From: Adiantum capillus-veneris
Taxonomy: Eukaryota > Streptophyta > Polypodiopsida > Polypodiales > Pteridaceae
Length of the DNA: 64,000 nucleotides
Assembly (NCBI GenBank): GCA_014529385.2
Contig: CM043962.1
Span: forward strand, 44,634,598 to 44,698,597
Direction of reading: 5' to 3'
Shown: in pieces, positions 11,272-23,887 of the stretch
Numbering within the stretch: position 1 is the first letter of the stretch
Layout of the letters: the number at the start of each line of letters is the position of its first letter
Program-made: the position numbers and the translations under genes
Notes under the pieces: generated by a model
Databases searched by the model: none
The model's input: the letters and a program-made list of their open reading frames with translations, nothing else
What the model was told of the DNA's origin: nothing

Positions 11272-11283
11272 GCTCTGATACCA
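11272..11283 (-). promoter_or_regulatory. Primer-binding site (initiator Met tRNA type) of an LTR-element fragment
   Basis: The minus strand reads TGGTATCAGAGC, the standard PBS of many plant copia and gypsy elements. Two bases outside it (11286) a TGTTGG begins that could be the inner edge of a minus-oriented LTR. No second LTR or coding region of this element was recognised, so it is probably a truncated fragment. Confidence 0.6.
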
Positions 11284-11285
11284 CG

Positions 11286-11880
<595 letters not shown>

Positions 11881-12520
11881 TCATACTATCCTTAAGCTAT
11901 ATTCCTTGCATCCATCTAGCGTATTCAAAAGGATAATTTTTGAACTTAATAAGATATTGTCGGATAATCTTACCATGTCGTAGTACCTTGTCTTCATGTC
12001 TAAGGATAGCTTCGGGTTGTTGCACCTCTTCTTGGTCTTCGATTTTGGGAGGGTATTCAATAATTGGTTCACTTGGTGGCTCTCCTTTGTAGGGCTTAAG
12101 TAGGCTCACTGAAAATCATTATGTATGAGCCAATGGTTGTGAAACTTGAATTGATAAGCCATTTCATTGATTGGTTCAAGATTTGAAAAGGACCATATTA
12201 TCTTTTTGCTAATTTAACATAATACTTTTGATGGCCCGTAGGATTTTTGCCCGTCGTTTGCCTCAATCAAGCCTTGGGAAACTCAAGTAAGACCCAATTA
12301 TTTTCTTTAAACGTTAAGGCTCTTCTGTGCTTGTCAGCAACAACTGTTTTCCTTTGTTGAGAGATGGATATAGCCTTCTTAATCTTTTGGAAAGATTCTT
12401 GTAGTTCACGGCTATACTCATAGGTAATGAAGATCTTCCCATGTACTTTAATAGCAAGGGACTTTTAGGTCTCCCCTCAATGATTTCAAAAGGTGCTTTT
12501 CTCATAGAAATATGGACCAT
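11881..12520 (-). pseudogene. Ty3/gypsy integrase C-terminus and chromodomain, broken
   Basis: Minus-strand frames include KAPFEIIEGRPKSPLL (12314-12520), the usual sequence after the integrase core. The segment at 11881-12109 reads PEAILRHEDKVLRHGKI, then YLIKFKNYPFEYARWM, a chromodomain in the position typical of chromoviruses. The chromodomain is thought to steer integration to marked chromatin. The frames are separated by stops and shifts. One aromatic-cage position differs from the consensus YLVKWKGY (Phe for Trp). Confidence 0.8.
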
Positions 12521-12684
12521 ATTATTGTACGCATACTCTACAAGAGGTAAGTACTTTTTCCATTGTGAGCGTTGATCTACTTCGGTAACATAAGTCTTTA
12601 GTAGATCGAGTATCGTAAGATTGACTATCTCACTTTGGCCATCCGTTTATGGGTGATAAGCCAAAGAGAAATTCAATCTTGTTC

Positions 12685-12963
12685 CTAGATTTTCAAAGAG
12701 ACCTTTCCAAAAAAAAGAATGGTCATTCTAGGATCTCTATTTGACAGGATGGACGTTGGCAATCCATGGTGTTTGAAAATATGTGATATGAAGAGAGTTT
12801 CCATTTGGTGTGCCTTAATAGTATTTTTGATAGGAATAAAGTGTGCTTGCTTGCTAAACCTGTTGACTATTGTCCATATTCCTGTACTCCCATGGACAGA
12901 CTTGGGTAATCCAAAGATGAAATTTATGGATATACTATCCCATGGTGAATTTGGGATAGGCAA
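12685..12963 (-). pseudogene. Ty3/gypsy integrase core with Asp-to-Asn changes
   Basis: The frame reads SPWDSISINFIFGLPKS, then IWTIVNRFSKQAHFIPIK, then HHGLPTSILSNRDPRM, which is the integrase core of gypsy elements. In the family the corresponding residues are usually DF, VDRF and SDRD. Here all three Asp codons read Asn (AAT or AAC). Two of these positions are catalytic, so the enzyme would be dead even before the frame breaks. The changes are G-to-A on the coding strand, consistent with deamination of methylated cytosine on the other strand. Confidence 0.9.
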
Positions 12964-13406
12964 TGGCTAGAGGAATCTAAGTTGCTTCTCTCTATCATAA
13001 TTAGTCTTTTGGCATACCACACATCTTGAAACATACTCTTGTATGTCCACTTTTCATGGTAGGCAAAGAGAAATATGTCTCTACTCCTTGGAGAGTAGGT
13101 TGAGTGCCTCTATGTCTTGAGGAGCATGGGATTCATACATGACTTTCTCACGAAGGGAGTGGGTAACACATAGCAGATTTCCATGGAGAAGATAACCATC
13201 CTGCAAGGTGAATGGTTCCTATTTCTTTCCCAAAGCAAGGGCTGACATTATTTCTCTAAAGTCAGGTCACTAGCATACACATTTATCATAGAAGATAGAT
13301 CATTGTGAGTTGCTATAGATACCACATCAACTTTTGGTCTTCCTCGTGAAAGTGCATCGGCCACTTGATTGTGCTTACCAGCAATGTGAGCAATATGAAA
13401 ATTAAA

Positions 13407-14476
13407 TTATGAAAAAAACATTGTCCACCTCATTTGTTTGTCAAAAAGCTTGGTTTGCGTCATGACGTACTTGAGACTTTGGTGGTCGGTTTGTAGAATG
13501 AATGGAGTCCCCAGTAAATAGTGCTTCCATGTGTCTAGGGCATGTAGAATAACTAAAAGCTCTTTTTCATAAATTCCTAAGACCGTATTGAGCCTTCGGC
13601 TCTCATATGCTATGGCATGCCCTTCTTGAAGCAAGACTGCTCCAAGGCAATCACCACAAGCATCACATTGGACCTCAAATGGCTTTGAGAGATCCCTAAG
13701 CATAAGGACTGGTTGGGAGGTAAGCTTCTCTTTGAGCTTGTCAAAAGCATTTTTCTCCTTAGCAGTCCATGAATACTTAACGTTCTTCTTTCTTAAGTCA
13801 TGTAATGGTCCTGCTATTTGAGAAAATTTTGCCATAAAGCGTCTATAGTATGCACACATACCAATAAAGCTTCTTAGTTCATGTAGATTGCTTGGATTAG
13901 GCCATGCTTTTATTAACTCCAGTTTTGATGGATCCATTCGGATACCATTTTGGGAAATAATATGACCTAAGTATTGAATCTCTTGAAGGAAAAATTTGCT
14001 TTTCTTTTGGTTGAGAAAAGGCTTGTTCTCCCTTAATGCTTGAAAAATTACTTGGGGATGTTGCTTATGTCCCTCCAAGGACTTGGATTAGATGATGATA
14101 TCATCAAAGAAAACTCTAGTGAATTTGCGATAGGGTCTAAATATTTTCTCGATTAATCGATTGAACGTGGCTGGTGCATTGATCAAGCCAAAAGGCATAC
14201 TAGATATTCATTAAGACCAAACGTTGTGCGAAACGTGATCTTTAGGATATCTTCATCCACTATCCTTATTTGATGGTAGCCACTTTTAAGGTCAATCTTG
14301 CTGAAGTAGGTAGAGCCTTGTAGCTTATCAAACAGATCTTCTACCCGAGGCACAAGAAATCTGTTTTTGATAGTGAGGAGCTTAATGCGATGGTCATCAT
14401 CCCCTCGTTTTGGAGGTAAGTCCATAGGAATATCATCGATGAACACATCTTGGAATCCTTTTAGAAAATTAGACAA
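13407..14476 (-). pseudogene. Ty3/gypsy reverse transcriptase and RNase H, broken
   Basis: The segment at 14476-14183 holds the RT palm start (VPRVEDLFDKLQGSTYFSKI, then DLKSGYHQIRI). The gap at 14080-14183 contains VFFDDIII, the YxDD box in FFDD form, followed by a stop where the next residue should be. The frame at 14078-13407 continues with the RT thumb (IQYLGHIISQNGIRMDP) and RNase H (PFEVQCDACGDCLGAVLLQ, then YEKELLVILHALDTWKHYL, then LQTDHQSLKYV). The order RT, RNase H, then integrase downstream is diagnostic of Ty3/gypsy. Confidence 0.92.
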
Positions 14477-14519
14477 GTCTAACTCTTCTTGATTCCTACC
14501 ATTTACATTTGATGAAACA

Positions 14520-15326
14520 TTAGGATCTTTTAGGGATTATTGAAAAAATCATGTACGCAGAAACTGAGGTCTTCATTGATTTATCAAAAGCAAGTGAATT
14601 TATAAGTGGTATAGTATGACCAAAATCACTAGCATCTATATACATGCTCTTTTCCCTGTAGGTGAAGTAGATCCTCCTTCTAGGGAACTTCATGTTGGCA
14701 GCCATGAGATTGAACCATGGTGCCCCTAGAATAGCATCCTCATGTTGGAGAGAAGAGATTAATAAATCTTCTTTGTCGACATAGCTTTGGACATGAAGCC
14801 TCAAATTACCAATCAAGGGAGTACCAGAGGCTTGCTGTCCCTTATAAGTTGTATCAGTAGTAGCAATGTCTCCCATCTCAAAAGCTTGAATGTCCAACTT
14901 GGTGGCCAACTCCATTGATATGAAGTTGTGAGTAGAGCCAGGGTCAAACAAGATGAAGGCATCATACTCCCTTAACTTTCCCCAAGCATATGAGAGAGGT
15001 GATCCTTTGCAATGAGCATCCTCTTTTGGAGCTTCGATGTTGGAAGCTCTAGGAATCTCATTGCGAGCATTCTTCTTGGGGCAAGAATGATAGCTATATC
15101 CTTGCTCCCCACACTTAAAACACTTATGGTCCTTGCAAAAATCTTCATGCTCTTCAAGAAAGAGTTTGTTTTTACCTTTGTAAACTCCCTTCTCCTTGGA
15201 CCGATTATTGTTGTTGTTGTTGTTGGAATTGCCTTGGGAAGAATTATGGGCATTGGTTTTCCCCTTTGCATCATTTTTGTCTTTGATTTCCATGGGCCCC
15301 TTGTTGGAAATTGATGCATGAAGCAA
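14520..15326 (-). pseudogene. Ty3/gypsy gag end and aspartic protease
   Basis: A 268-codon minus-strand frame. It begins with an Asn-rich linker and the zinc knuckle CFKCGEQGYSYHSCPKK; the usual His ligand is Tyr, a single C-to-T change. The retroviral-type protease follows, with its active-site motif FILFDPGSTHNFIS. This protease would cut the polyprotein. The frame is open, but the knuckle is damaged and flanking frames are broken. Confidence 0.88.
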
Positions 15327-16395
15327 CCATGGTGTGGTGCATTACTTCGGTGATAGATCCAGGCCGTTGAGAGTTGACATATTCGGCCATTTCTTCAGGT
15401 AAGCTCGCACATAATTGTTGCTTTTGCTTGGCAAAGTCTATCTTTTGAAAGATAGTAGCCTTGAGATGTAAATCCCAAAACTTGTCCATATATTTGTGGA
15501 TAGACTCATGAGAGAGAAGATTCAAACTGCACCATTCGGTAAGAACTTTGTCCTTTGCATCGCTTGTAAGGAATTGCTTCATGATAGAAACTCGTAGAGT
15601 TTTCCATGTCTTTCGGGCTTCACCGTTGCCACAAATGCTAGCCCACCATTGACGAGGCAATTTTTGGAAGTGCATAGATACATGGTGTAGCTTGGAGGAC
15701 TCTGTGAAGACCTCGTCTCCAAAGGCCGCATCAAATTGCTGGATGAAGGCCAATACTTCGTCGGTAGCACCAAAGGTGCCATCATAGGTGAGAAAATATA
15801 TACTCTTTCCTCCCTCTTTGAACTTCTTGAACTTTTGTGACCTTCTCCATGCAACGTATGATTTGCGATTTCCTTCCCTCTTGTATTCTCTATGAGAATA
15901 GCCATAGCTTTCGTTAGAAGAGGAGGAAGGTGAAGAAGAAGGAGAAGAGGGTGACCTCTTACTTGCCCTTTTCTTCCTTTGTTTCCTCTCTTCCCTTTTG
16001 GAGTGATGAGGAGAAGGACTGTGTGTTGATCGTTTCCTCTTGGGAGGAGTTGGTGATCGTCTAGACTGTCGTCTTTGTGGAGCCACATCTTCAGAGGAAC
16101 TTAAAGTTTCATTACTTTCTTGCTCTTTGGATTACTCCTCTCGTATGGGAGAGAGTCTTCATTTGTGGGTCTCTTCAAGAGGCCTCCTAAGCTCTCTCTC
16201 CTCTTGGAGTGGAAGGAAAATACCATAAGCACAAAGTTGTTGAGTAACTTTGGCTTGCAAAGCACGATTGCCCATAGCTTTCTACAACCTAGTAACAAGA
16301 TAAGTGACAAACATGGGGGCATCATAATTAGCACCTGCATGTGCAAAATCAAAGCTATCAATGTTCATTCTACTCTCTTGGTTATTGTCAGACAT
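15271..16395 (-). pseudogene. Ty3/gypsy gag, with nonsense codons
   Basis: A probable ATG at 16395 (MSDNNQESRMNIDSFDF) opens gag, but stops interrupt it before 16086, for example TAG after VTYLVTRL. From 16086 to 15271 a 271-codon frame shows an Arg/Ser/Lys-rich stretch, then the retrotransposon gag domain: VLAFIQQFDAAFGDEVFTES, then PRQWWASICGNGEARKTWK, then KQFLTSDAKDKVLTEWCSL. Gag forms the particle that packages the RNA. It overlaps the protease frame by about 55 bp in another frame. Confidence 0.85.
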
Positions 16396-16798
16396 GTTTT
16401 TTTTTTTTTGTACTTACTTAGTGTATGCTTTGGCAATTCAAAACCTTAATTGCTACTCCTCTTAGCCTTTGAAAATCAATACTTAAGTATCTACACCCAC
16501 GGCTCAAAGTGGTCAATTATATAGAGAGGTAGTGAAGTGGGTCTAATATTGCAGAATTGCCAAGGGCTAGCTCCTTTCAGACTTCTTATGGCTCAATAAT
16601 GGTAAAGCCATAGGCAAGTATAAAAAGACTCCATTATAAAGATCAAAGCTCCCGAGGTATGCACCATATTCCACATAGTGGGCTCAACAAAACCGATAAT
16701 AGATCCCAATCCCACTTGCCCTAATATAATCAACAAAATCAACCATTTATAGGATACTTAAGGACCTCTCTTCTTAAGCAAGAAAAGAGAAACCAAAT

Positions 16799-16810
16799 GC
16801 TCTAATACCA
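16799..16810 (-). promoter_or_regulatory. Primer-binding site of the gypsy chromovirus
   Basis: The minus strand reads TGGTATTAGAGC, one C-to-T change from the initiator-Met-tRNA PBS TGGTATCAGAGC. It lies one base inside the LTR edge at 16812. Confidence 0.8.
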
Positions 16811-16811
16811 A

Positions 16812-17633
16812 TGTAATGGAAATGGTCTAGGAACTTTGAGAGTAGCGAAAGTAGGAAATTAGATAAAGCACTTTTGTGAGATTACTTTGTGAGCATAGAG
16901 GGTGAACTTAATTGATGGTAACAACATAAACATGGTACTTAGTTAGCTTGACGTGAACAATAATTTTGCAAGAGAGAGAGTTTAGAGAACATGACAGCGG
17001 TTGAGGACCGGATGTGGATCCCGTCCCCCCTCTGATAGGCATTTTTATTATAGTTTCTCTTGTCAAGAGAGACTTGGTACAATACAATCTTTGTGTTCCT
17101 TGAGACCTAGGTGATGCAATGAAGATGGAAAGCTTCATGCATCACAAGCATAAAATAAAATTTTCAAAAAGCATTAACTATCCCAAGCCTCAATCCCAAG
17201 GCCTCAAACACCTTCGAAGGGCGGAGAGAGCTAGTGGGGAATGAGGGAAGGGAAGAGGAAGAAGAAACATTCCATAGGAGAAAGAAGTAGTTCCTCACTT
17301 ATCATCACTCTTTTTTACTAGCATACATAATAGCATAGTAATGAAGATGGAGAAGATGGCAAGCTTAAGCATTGAAGCATGCCTCTTGGTTGGATTTGCA
17401 TTCCATAGCCAAGAGTGTTGGTGTAGGCTCTCAACTTCTCTACTAGCTTGGAGAAGGAGATGGAGATCTTGCACTTTGCACTTCACACAATGAGAGTGTG
17501 TGTGAGTGTGTGTGGGAGAGTATACCCCCCAAGCTAGCCCCCTTCTTGCTTTGGTCGACCCCCCCTTGTAGCTCAAGCTTGAATTTCATTGAACCCCTGC
17601 AAGATTGGCCGATCACGTGCAGGATGCATTACA
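16812..17633 (-). mobile_element. 5' LTR of the gypsy chromovirus
   Basis: The segment begins TGTAATGG directly outside the PBS and ends GCATTACA at 17633. It therefore has the 5'-TG...CA-3' ends with a 7-bp inverted TGTAATG/CATTACA expected of an LTR, about 822 bp long. No matching 3' LTR was found on the other side of the element (11-12 kb), so the outer boundary is inferred from the terminal inverted repeat alone. Confidence 0.6.
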
Positions 17634-18540
17634 AGCAACAAGGGTAGTCTTGGGACAAGTGTCCCTAGAATTTATGTGAACTCTACCTTCGATCCATCTC
17701 TTGTCTTGTGGTATGTGCCCCATCTAGTCCATTTGGATCCTATGTGGCAACCATCAAGTGATATCAAGTTGTGTCTATGTGACTTGTCTATTTATGCTAC
17801 ATTGCAAAGGCATCCATTCTTTTGTGGGTCAATCAATGCAAGTGGGTTTCATATGCCATGCATTATGTCACCTTTGATGTAAGCTCTAGGGTCAAGACAA
17901 AGGTCCTAGTGGCTATGAGTTCTTAGAAGTCTATGGGAACCACTATGTGTAAAGTGTTTGTGAGGACCCAGGCCCTGCCCAAGACCCTTCTTCTCACCTT
18001 ACAAAAGTCCTAGGCAGGGCCTAGGTCCTCACAAAGTTGATATTCCAAGAGGGAACACTAAGTATAGGTGTTTTGTAAAGGTACAATCTAGAAGCCCTAT
18101 AAGAGGAAGTGGTCAAGTGGAGAAATAGTAGACTTTTCTAGAATCATGGGTCATGGCCATGGTGCCATATCTTTGTAGTGATATCAGAGCACGTTTCTTC
18201 TTCTTCCCTTATTTTGATTGCTTGTAATAGGATACTAGAGCTAAATTCTAGCACTAGTTCATCTTTGGACACCATGCCTATGTGTGAGCTACCTCTTGGG
18301 AGTAGATGAAGGGAACATCAGGTTGCTCAATTGTGATGCTTCTACCACCAAAAGGGGTGGACCTTGGGAGTCTTAAAATTTGTATTTTTAATCCCATGGT
18401 TGAAACGGTTTGTGCTATGAAAAGCAACTCCATCTTCAACTTTCATATTTTCTATAGGATATCATTACCAAGAGGGAGGTTACATGTTGTAAGTGCTATG
18501 ATGGGTGAATCAATGTAGCATTCATGGTTGTGGTTGCACC
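17634..18540. other. No gene seen; contains a strong hairpin
   Basis: Short open frames only, none with recognisable content. The notable structure is the inverted repeat at 17958-18034, listed separately. Confidence 0.55.
17958..18034. repeat. 28-bp inverted repeat with 21-nt loop
   Basis: The arm at 17958-17985 (TTGTGAGGACCCAGGCCCTG and on to AAGAC) pairs with 18007-18034 with about three mismatches. This gives a long GC-rich hairpin in otherwise AT-rich sequence. It could be the end-to-end remnant of a small inverted-repeat transposon or a foldback transcript source. Confidence 0.88.
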
Positions 18541-18568
18541 ATAGCAACAGATAATTAGGTAGATGGGT

Positions 18569-18569
<1 letters not shown>

Positions 18570-18617
<48 letters not shown>
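18570..18617. repeat. (GA)n microsatellite
   Basis: About 48 bp of GA dinucleotides. Confidence 0.95.
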
Positions 18618-18619
<2 letters not shown>

Positions 18620-19770
18620 CAAACACAATATAAAAATGATAACTTTCTTGATTTATTGTAGAAATTGGGGAGATAATCACAAGCTTTGGATAGTAGCTTT
18701 ATGTAGGCTCAAGGTGGGGAAATTCAATTAATGAGTGGATAGATATGCACCACATTTAATAATGACAAGGGTCGTGAGCTACAAAATTTAACATGTAGCA
18801 TGAGTGGATATATATGCACCACATCTAGTAATGGCAAAGCTCATGTGAGCTACAACAATTAGCATGTGGCTATCAAGCATGTAGCATGTCTTTTTGGAAT
18901 GAGTAGCATGTGTGAGGCTAAGAGTTCCATGAGGAAAGTGTGATTATGCACATAATGGTGCATGCTTGGCTTTTTAGGGATTGTTTTCACTATGAGTGTA
19001 AGATAAAGGCTTACCTCAACATACGTCCTAGTAAGTTGAAGCTTACACTCAAAGCGTGGATCTAATCATGGACTCTAATATGGGTTACATTGGGTTCGTA
19101 AAGATAAATCTGATGCAAGAAGATAGTGTAGGTATTACCTTCAAATATGTGGTTCGGAACAATGTCTAAACACATTACAAATGTGGGTCATCACTTTCTA
19201 TTAGGAACTAGCCTCATATTCTACTTAGCCTTTTTGTTTTTTTGGAATCTGGAGGGATTCTTTCATGATGGTGTACATGTGGGTGTACTTAGATTTTTGA
19301 ACCTAGTTTGGTGTATATCCCCTTCTCATTGCAATGAGGGTAGTTCTAGGTAGACATAATGCTTGTTGGGTGGTCGTGTTCTTTAGAGAATTATAGCATA
19401 CATTACACTTATATCCAAAGTTTGAATTCTCATGCTTGAATGCCTTGAATATCTTGAATGCTTGTAGATCATGCTTGAATGCCTTGAATGCTTGTAGATC
19501 ATGAAATGCTATTCTACAATGCGTTGAAGAGGATGCCTTTCAAAACTCTTGCTACAAACTGGGGTCTCAGTGCAAAGCACCACCGGGGAAATGAGCTAAG
19601 AGACTTAGGTGTGGGAAATTGGTAGCCAAACTTTACATGGTGCAAGGACAATACTAGGATGCTATTCAAATGTCTAAATGAGCAACAAAAAAGGAAACCA
19701 ATTTTGGAGATGATGTTGAGGATGACATCAACTGTCAGGTCTAGGGTGAGACGGGTTAGGACTAAGGGCT

Positions 19771-19992
19771 AGGACACACATGCGATATAGGGAAGCCTAT
19801 GCTTAGTAGACCAAGGGCCTATATTAGGCATGGTTGGGTGGAGAGTTGCATGTACTAGTTCCTAGTCTCTCATATTGGTATTAGGACACACACATGTGAT
19901 ACAAGGGAGACTATATTTAGTAGGCCAAGGGCCTATATTAGGCATGGTTGGGTGGAGAGTTTCATGTGCTAGTCCACATTCTCTCATATTAG
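19771..19992. repeat. ~112-bp tandem duplication
   Basis: AGGACACACATG... followed by AGGCATGGTTGGGTGGAGAG and CTCTCATATT occurs from 19771 and again from 19883. Both copies share the central GGGCCTATATTAGGCATGG block exactly; the ends have a few substitutions. Confidence 0.9.
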
Positions 19993-22530
19993 CAGATCAT
20001 TGATAAGTTGTGGGTAGCTCCACGACAGGAGCTGACGAAGAGGCAACGGGCAGATAGTGAGCTTGAGGTAGCTACTTGAAGAACATGTTTGATGTGGTGA
20101 TGATATCAAAATTAGCGTAGGGGGGCCACTTGGGGAATGCAACAACACAATAGGTTCTAAAGCACATTGTCATGTGGCTCCGCTTCCATGTGTGAAACAG
20201 GGCTAAAAGATCTAGATCTTCCTTGATTGAAGAGTATATGTTAACTGTGCAATGATGGGACACAATGACATGCAAGTGCAATGGTGAATGCATGTCAAAA
20301 TGTTAAGGCAAGTATGCACCCCAAGTTTGGGGATTTGATGCTTACAAGAAAGGATTGTATGGGAAATGCCTCTAAAAACATGCAAGGCAAGTTGGGTAAT
20401 TAGAGGCCAAGTGGCTAGTCATGGAAAGGAAAGTGTGGGAGAGACCACCTGTAGTACATGAGGGAGGTCGCAAAGTGATATTCTGTAATTTTTTTACAAA
20501 AGTCTTTTTCAGTGTATTTTTTTGGCTAAAAATTGCCAATTTGGCGAATCTTGAAAGTTTTGAGCTGTTTTTTTGCTCTCATTGGTGTAGACCTTCAGAT
20601 GTTTTTTGCCAGACTTTGCTATAAGGTTTTGTATTTTGGGGTAGCTAGTCACCAAAGATATGCCCACTAAAGAATTTGATGGTAGGAGCAATTGAAGGCC
20701 AAGCAGGTTTGATGAAACACATCACATTATGACATGGGACCCAAAATATTAAGGCCTACATGTGGTTGTAAGATTTATTACATGGAATTTTAATGGGCTC
20801 CTGAGTCTTATCATCATAATTTCTTTTCTTTTCACTCTCCTAACTTTTCTATGATTGACCTACCTATGCATGATTAACTAGATTTTATGTAGTTATGTAG
20901 GAGGAATGAGATCTTCACACTCGTCATTTAGTTTTCATCTAGATTTCAAAGACCTTACCCTACTTAACAAGATGTTGTCTCCTATCAAAACCCTAGTACA
21001 TATAAGGTGTGTTGTGACATTGATACTTAATTGAAAAGTCTAGGTGGCACTACTTAAATCAATTCTTTTTATTATATAAAAAGTTGTAAGAGATGTTCAT
21101 TTTATCCTTACATGTGATATTGAAAAAAATTGACCAATTAAGGCCTAAATTAAATTTTTGTTGAAAAAATGACAAATTTAATTTTCATATATTTTTCTTG
21201 CCAAATTCATAAATTTAGATTCATTTTCTCGCCAAAAACTTGAGTAATATTTCAAGGTTGGTGTCCAAAAAAATACACTTGTCATTTTCTATTAAAAATT
21301 AAGGGCACCAAAGACGAGAAAAATGTCATTTTGAACATTTTTGTGCCACACACACATAGGCCAATTTTGTACCAATTAGAAGATATTGAAGTTTTTGTGC
21401 TCTACTGTTTTCTAGGAAGGCTACACGAAGAAACAAGGAAAGAAGAAGGGAGATGGAAAAGCAAAGGAAGAGGGGATGCATTCTCTCTTTCTCTTGTAAT
21501 ATGCATAAACTTCCAGAGGTCTAAGATCTATCTCTCTCTAACCATATTTTTAAAGCTTTCATAGCTCTCGAACTATTCATTATCCTCAGCTCTTGATATA
21601 TCTATCTCATGAAGCCTTAACGGCCATATCCATGTTAATTAAGCCATATCTCCCTTATCAAGCTTCATGAGCTCTAGTCTCTTTGATATCTTGCTTTCAG
21701 ATATTCAAGGGTATTAATTTCCTGGGATTGGAATGGAAAGAAAACAAGGGGTTTTAATTTAACAATAAGCTTTGGGGAAAGGAAAGAGGAGCTTAATAGT
21801 ATACAATGAGTAACCAATGTTTGGAGCACATAAGCCAATCTACATTCATTGAGGGACTTGAGTGCATGTAGCTATGAGGGCTTGGACATGCATCAAGAAG
21901 ACTCCAATATCATGATTGATTGGGAGCCAAAAAACAGTTCCAATTGTCTGTAAATATTGGAGCTATTGATTAATCTTTACCCAAAGTACCTTTTACCACC
22001 GTGACGATTGTTAAAGGTCGATTAAATCACACATTGTACAATATATTCTAGTTTTAATGATATAATGCTCATTTTGGGTTCCTAGTAGCATTCATCTATC
22101 TGTGGTTGTGCTTTTCTCTCCTTAGCATCTCTCATAGCCAGTAGCCCACTGCTATCCTAGCTCACCTCGTGAACACATATTCCCCGATAACGTGGTTGAT
22201 GTGAATTGAGTAGCGTGAAACTCGACAAGGAATCCATTAGGTGATGGCGTGTGAAGTTCGACAACGATGATGCAAGGTGGCTTTGGGTAGCTGGTGGGCG
22301 TACGACTTTTGCAAAGGTGTAATGTTAAACGAAACCAAAAAGACCAAAATCAAACCTTCCCTCTTTCCCTTCAAGGCAAGGGTGGCTCAGTGCCTTCTTT
22401 GGGGTGGATCCCTTAATGAGTAGCCTTTGTTGTACAACAAGCATTGAAGAGCCTTTTTTTTCTTCAAGGCCATATACTCATACATTCAATAGCATGCACA
22501 CACACACAAGTACATGTGCAATATAATTTT

Positions 22531-22532
<2 letters not shown>

Positions 22533-22566
<34 letters not shown>
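22533..22566. repeat. (CT)n microsatellite
   Basis: About 34 bp of CT dinucleotides. Confidence 0.93.
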
Positions 22567-22569
<3 letters not shown>

Positions 22570-23887
22570 CAATCTCTCTGACGGTCTCAAGCACATATAA
22601 ATATACACGGACACAATTACCTTGGCAAGAAGGATTTTGCCTCTAATTTTTGGGAAATGTTAATATCTTGGTAGATACAAAATTATTGCTTTCCTGGGTT
22701 AGTATCTATGACCCCCCCCTATCACACTCTCTAGCCTCTTAAATGATCTTCAGATGCATGAGTACATGCATCTACCCTAGGTTGGATCTTCTATATATAC
22801 TTAGGTATGAACACAAGTATTAGTTCCTTGCTTTAATATTCAAGTTTTATGACATTCTCAAACTCTCGCCAGTGTTAGAAAAAAACCGGGTACAGTGTAT
22901 TTTAACCGGCTAAAATCGTAAAATCCTGGTTAGATTTTGAGCTTGCCTTGAAGAAAACTGGAAAATTTACACAAGTTTTAGTGTAAATACCGAGAAAAGC
23001 CTCAAATTTTGACCTAAAAACCTGTAGAATTTCAAGTTTGTCCTTATTTTCTTTGGTTAGGAGAAACGTATTCTTCTAGCCCTGAAGTCTCTCGCTCAAT
23101 CATCTCGGATAACATATGCTTTAACTATCTTATCTCGGTTGACCTGCATCTGTGTTTTTGCCCTTTATCTTGATTTTATGAATGTTCACTCACACATCAT
23201 CTCACACTCGTGAACAAGGAAACTTCCCAGTTTTTTGGGACGTGTTATTGCTCAGCTTAAATCGTGACTTACCATCAAGTTCAGACCAATCTCATGACTT
23301 CAAGTTCACATCTTTAACTTTTTTGGAATGGAAACAAATGAGATGTGTAAGCTTGATTCATGGCATGCAAACCACTTTCTCTCTCTAATGCCAGAACACA
23401 TGCTCCTAGTGCTACACAAGCTAGTATTTCTTCTTGAATGGCTTATCACCTTGGGCCTTGCCCTTGGGAGCCTTCTTCACACTCACGACATCCTCAAAAG
23501 ATGTATATTATATAATCTTGGGCGTTAAGACCTTAGCCCTTCCCCCCCTATCTCAATTCGATAGGCTTGTTTTGCTACCGCTGATGGTGTTGCTCACTTC
23601 GGTTGTGCAGTTCGACACACACACCTTGCCTTAGTTCGACACACACAGGCCAAACAGTTATACAGAGCACTTCAAATGTGGAGTTTTATAGAGCACTTCG
23701 ACGGTGCAGTTCGACACACACACCTCGCCTCAGTTTGAGCAGTTTTACAGAGAGCGAGAGTTGTTGCAAATTAATAGGGCTTACCACAAGCCCTTGATCT
23801 CACCACTCTGTTAGATAGAGTTTTGAGCAGCATCATTCAACTCAAGCACCAATTTGGTCCAATAGGAGCAGCCTTTGCAAGCTATAT

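Larger units (their letters stand above)
18618..23887. other. Long gene-poor stretch
   Basis: No reading frame with recognisable protein content on either strand. It holds short duplications (19435-19505, 19771-19990), a CT tract at 22533-22566 and AT-rich sequence. Parts may be decayed TE non-coding regions, but no ends were found. Confidence 0.55.

Noticed and set aside
16812-17633. Search for a matching 3' LTR near 11-12 kb
   Set aside because: No segment starting TGTAATGG or sharing the LTR body was found; the element is taken as truncated or disrupted at its 3' end.
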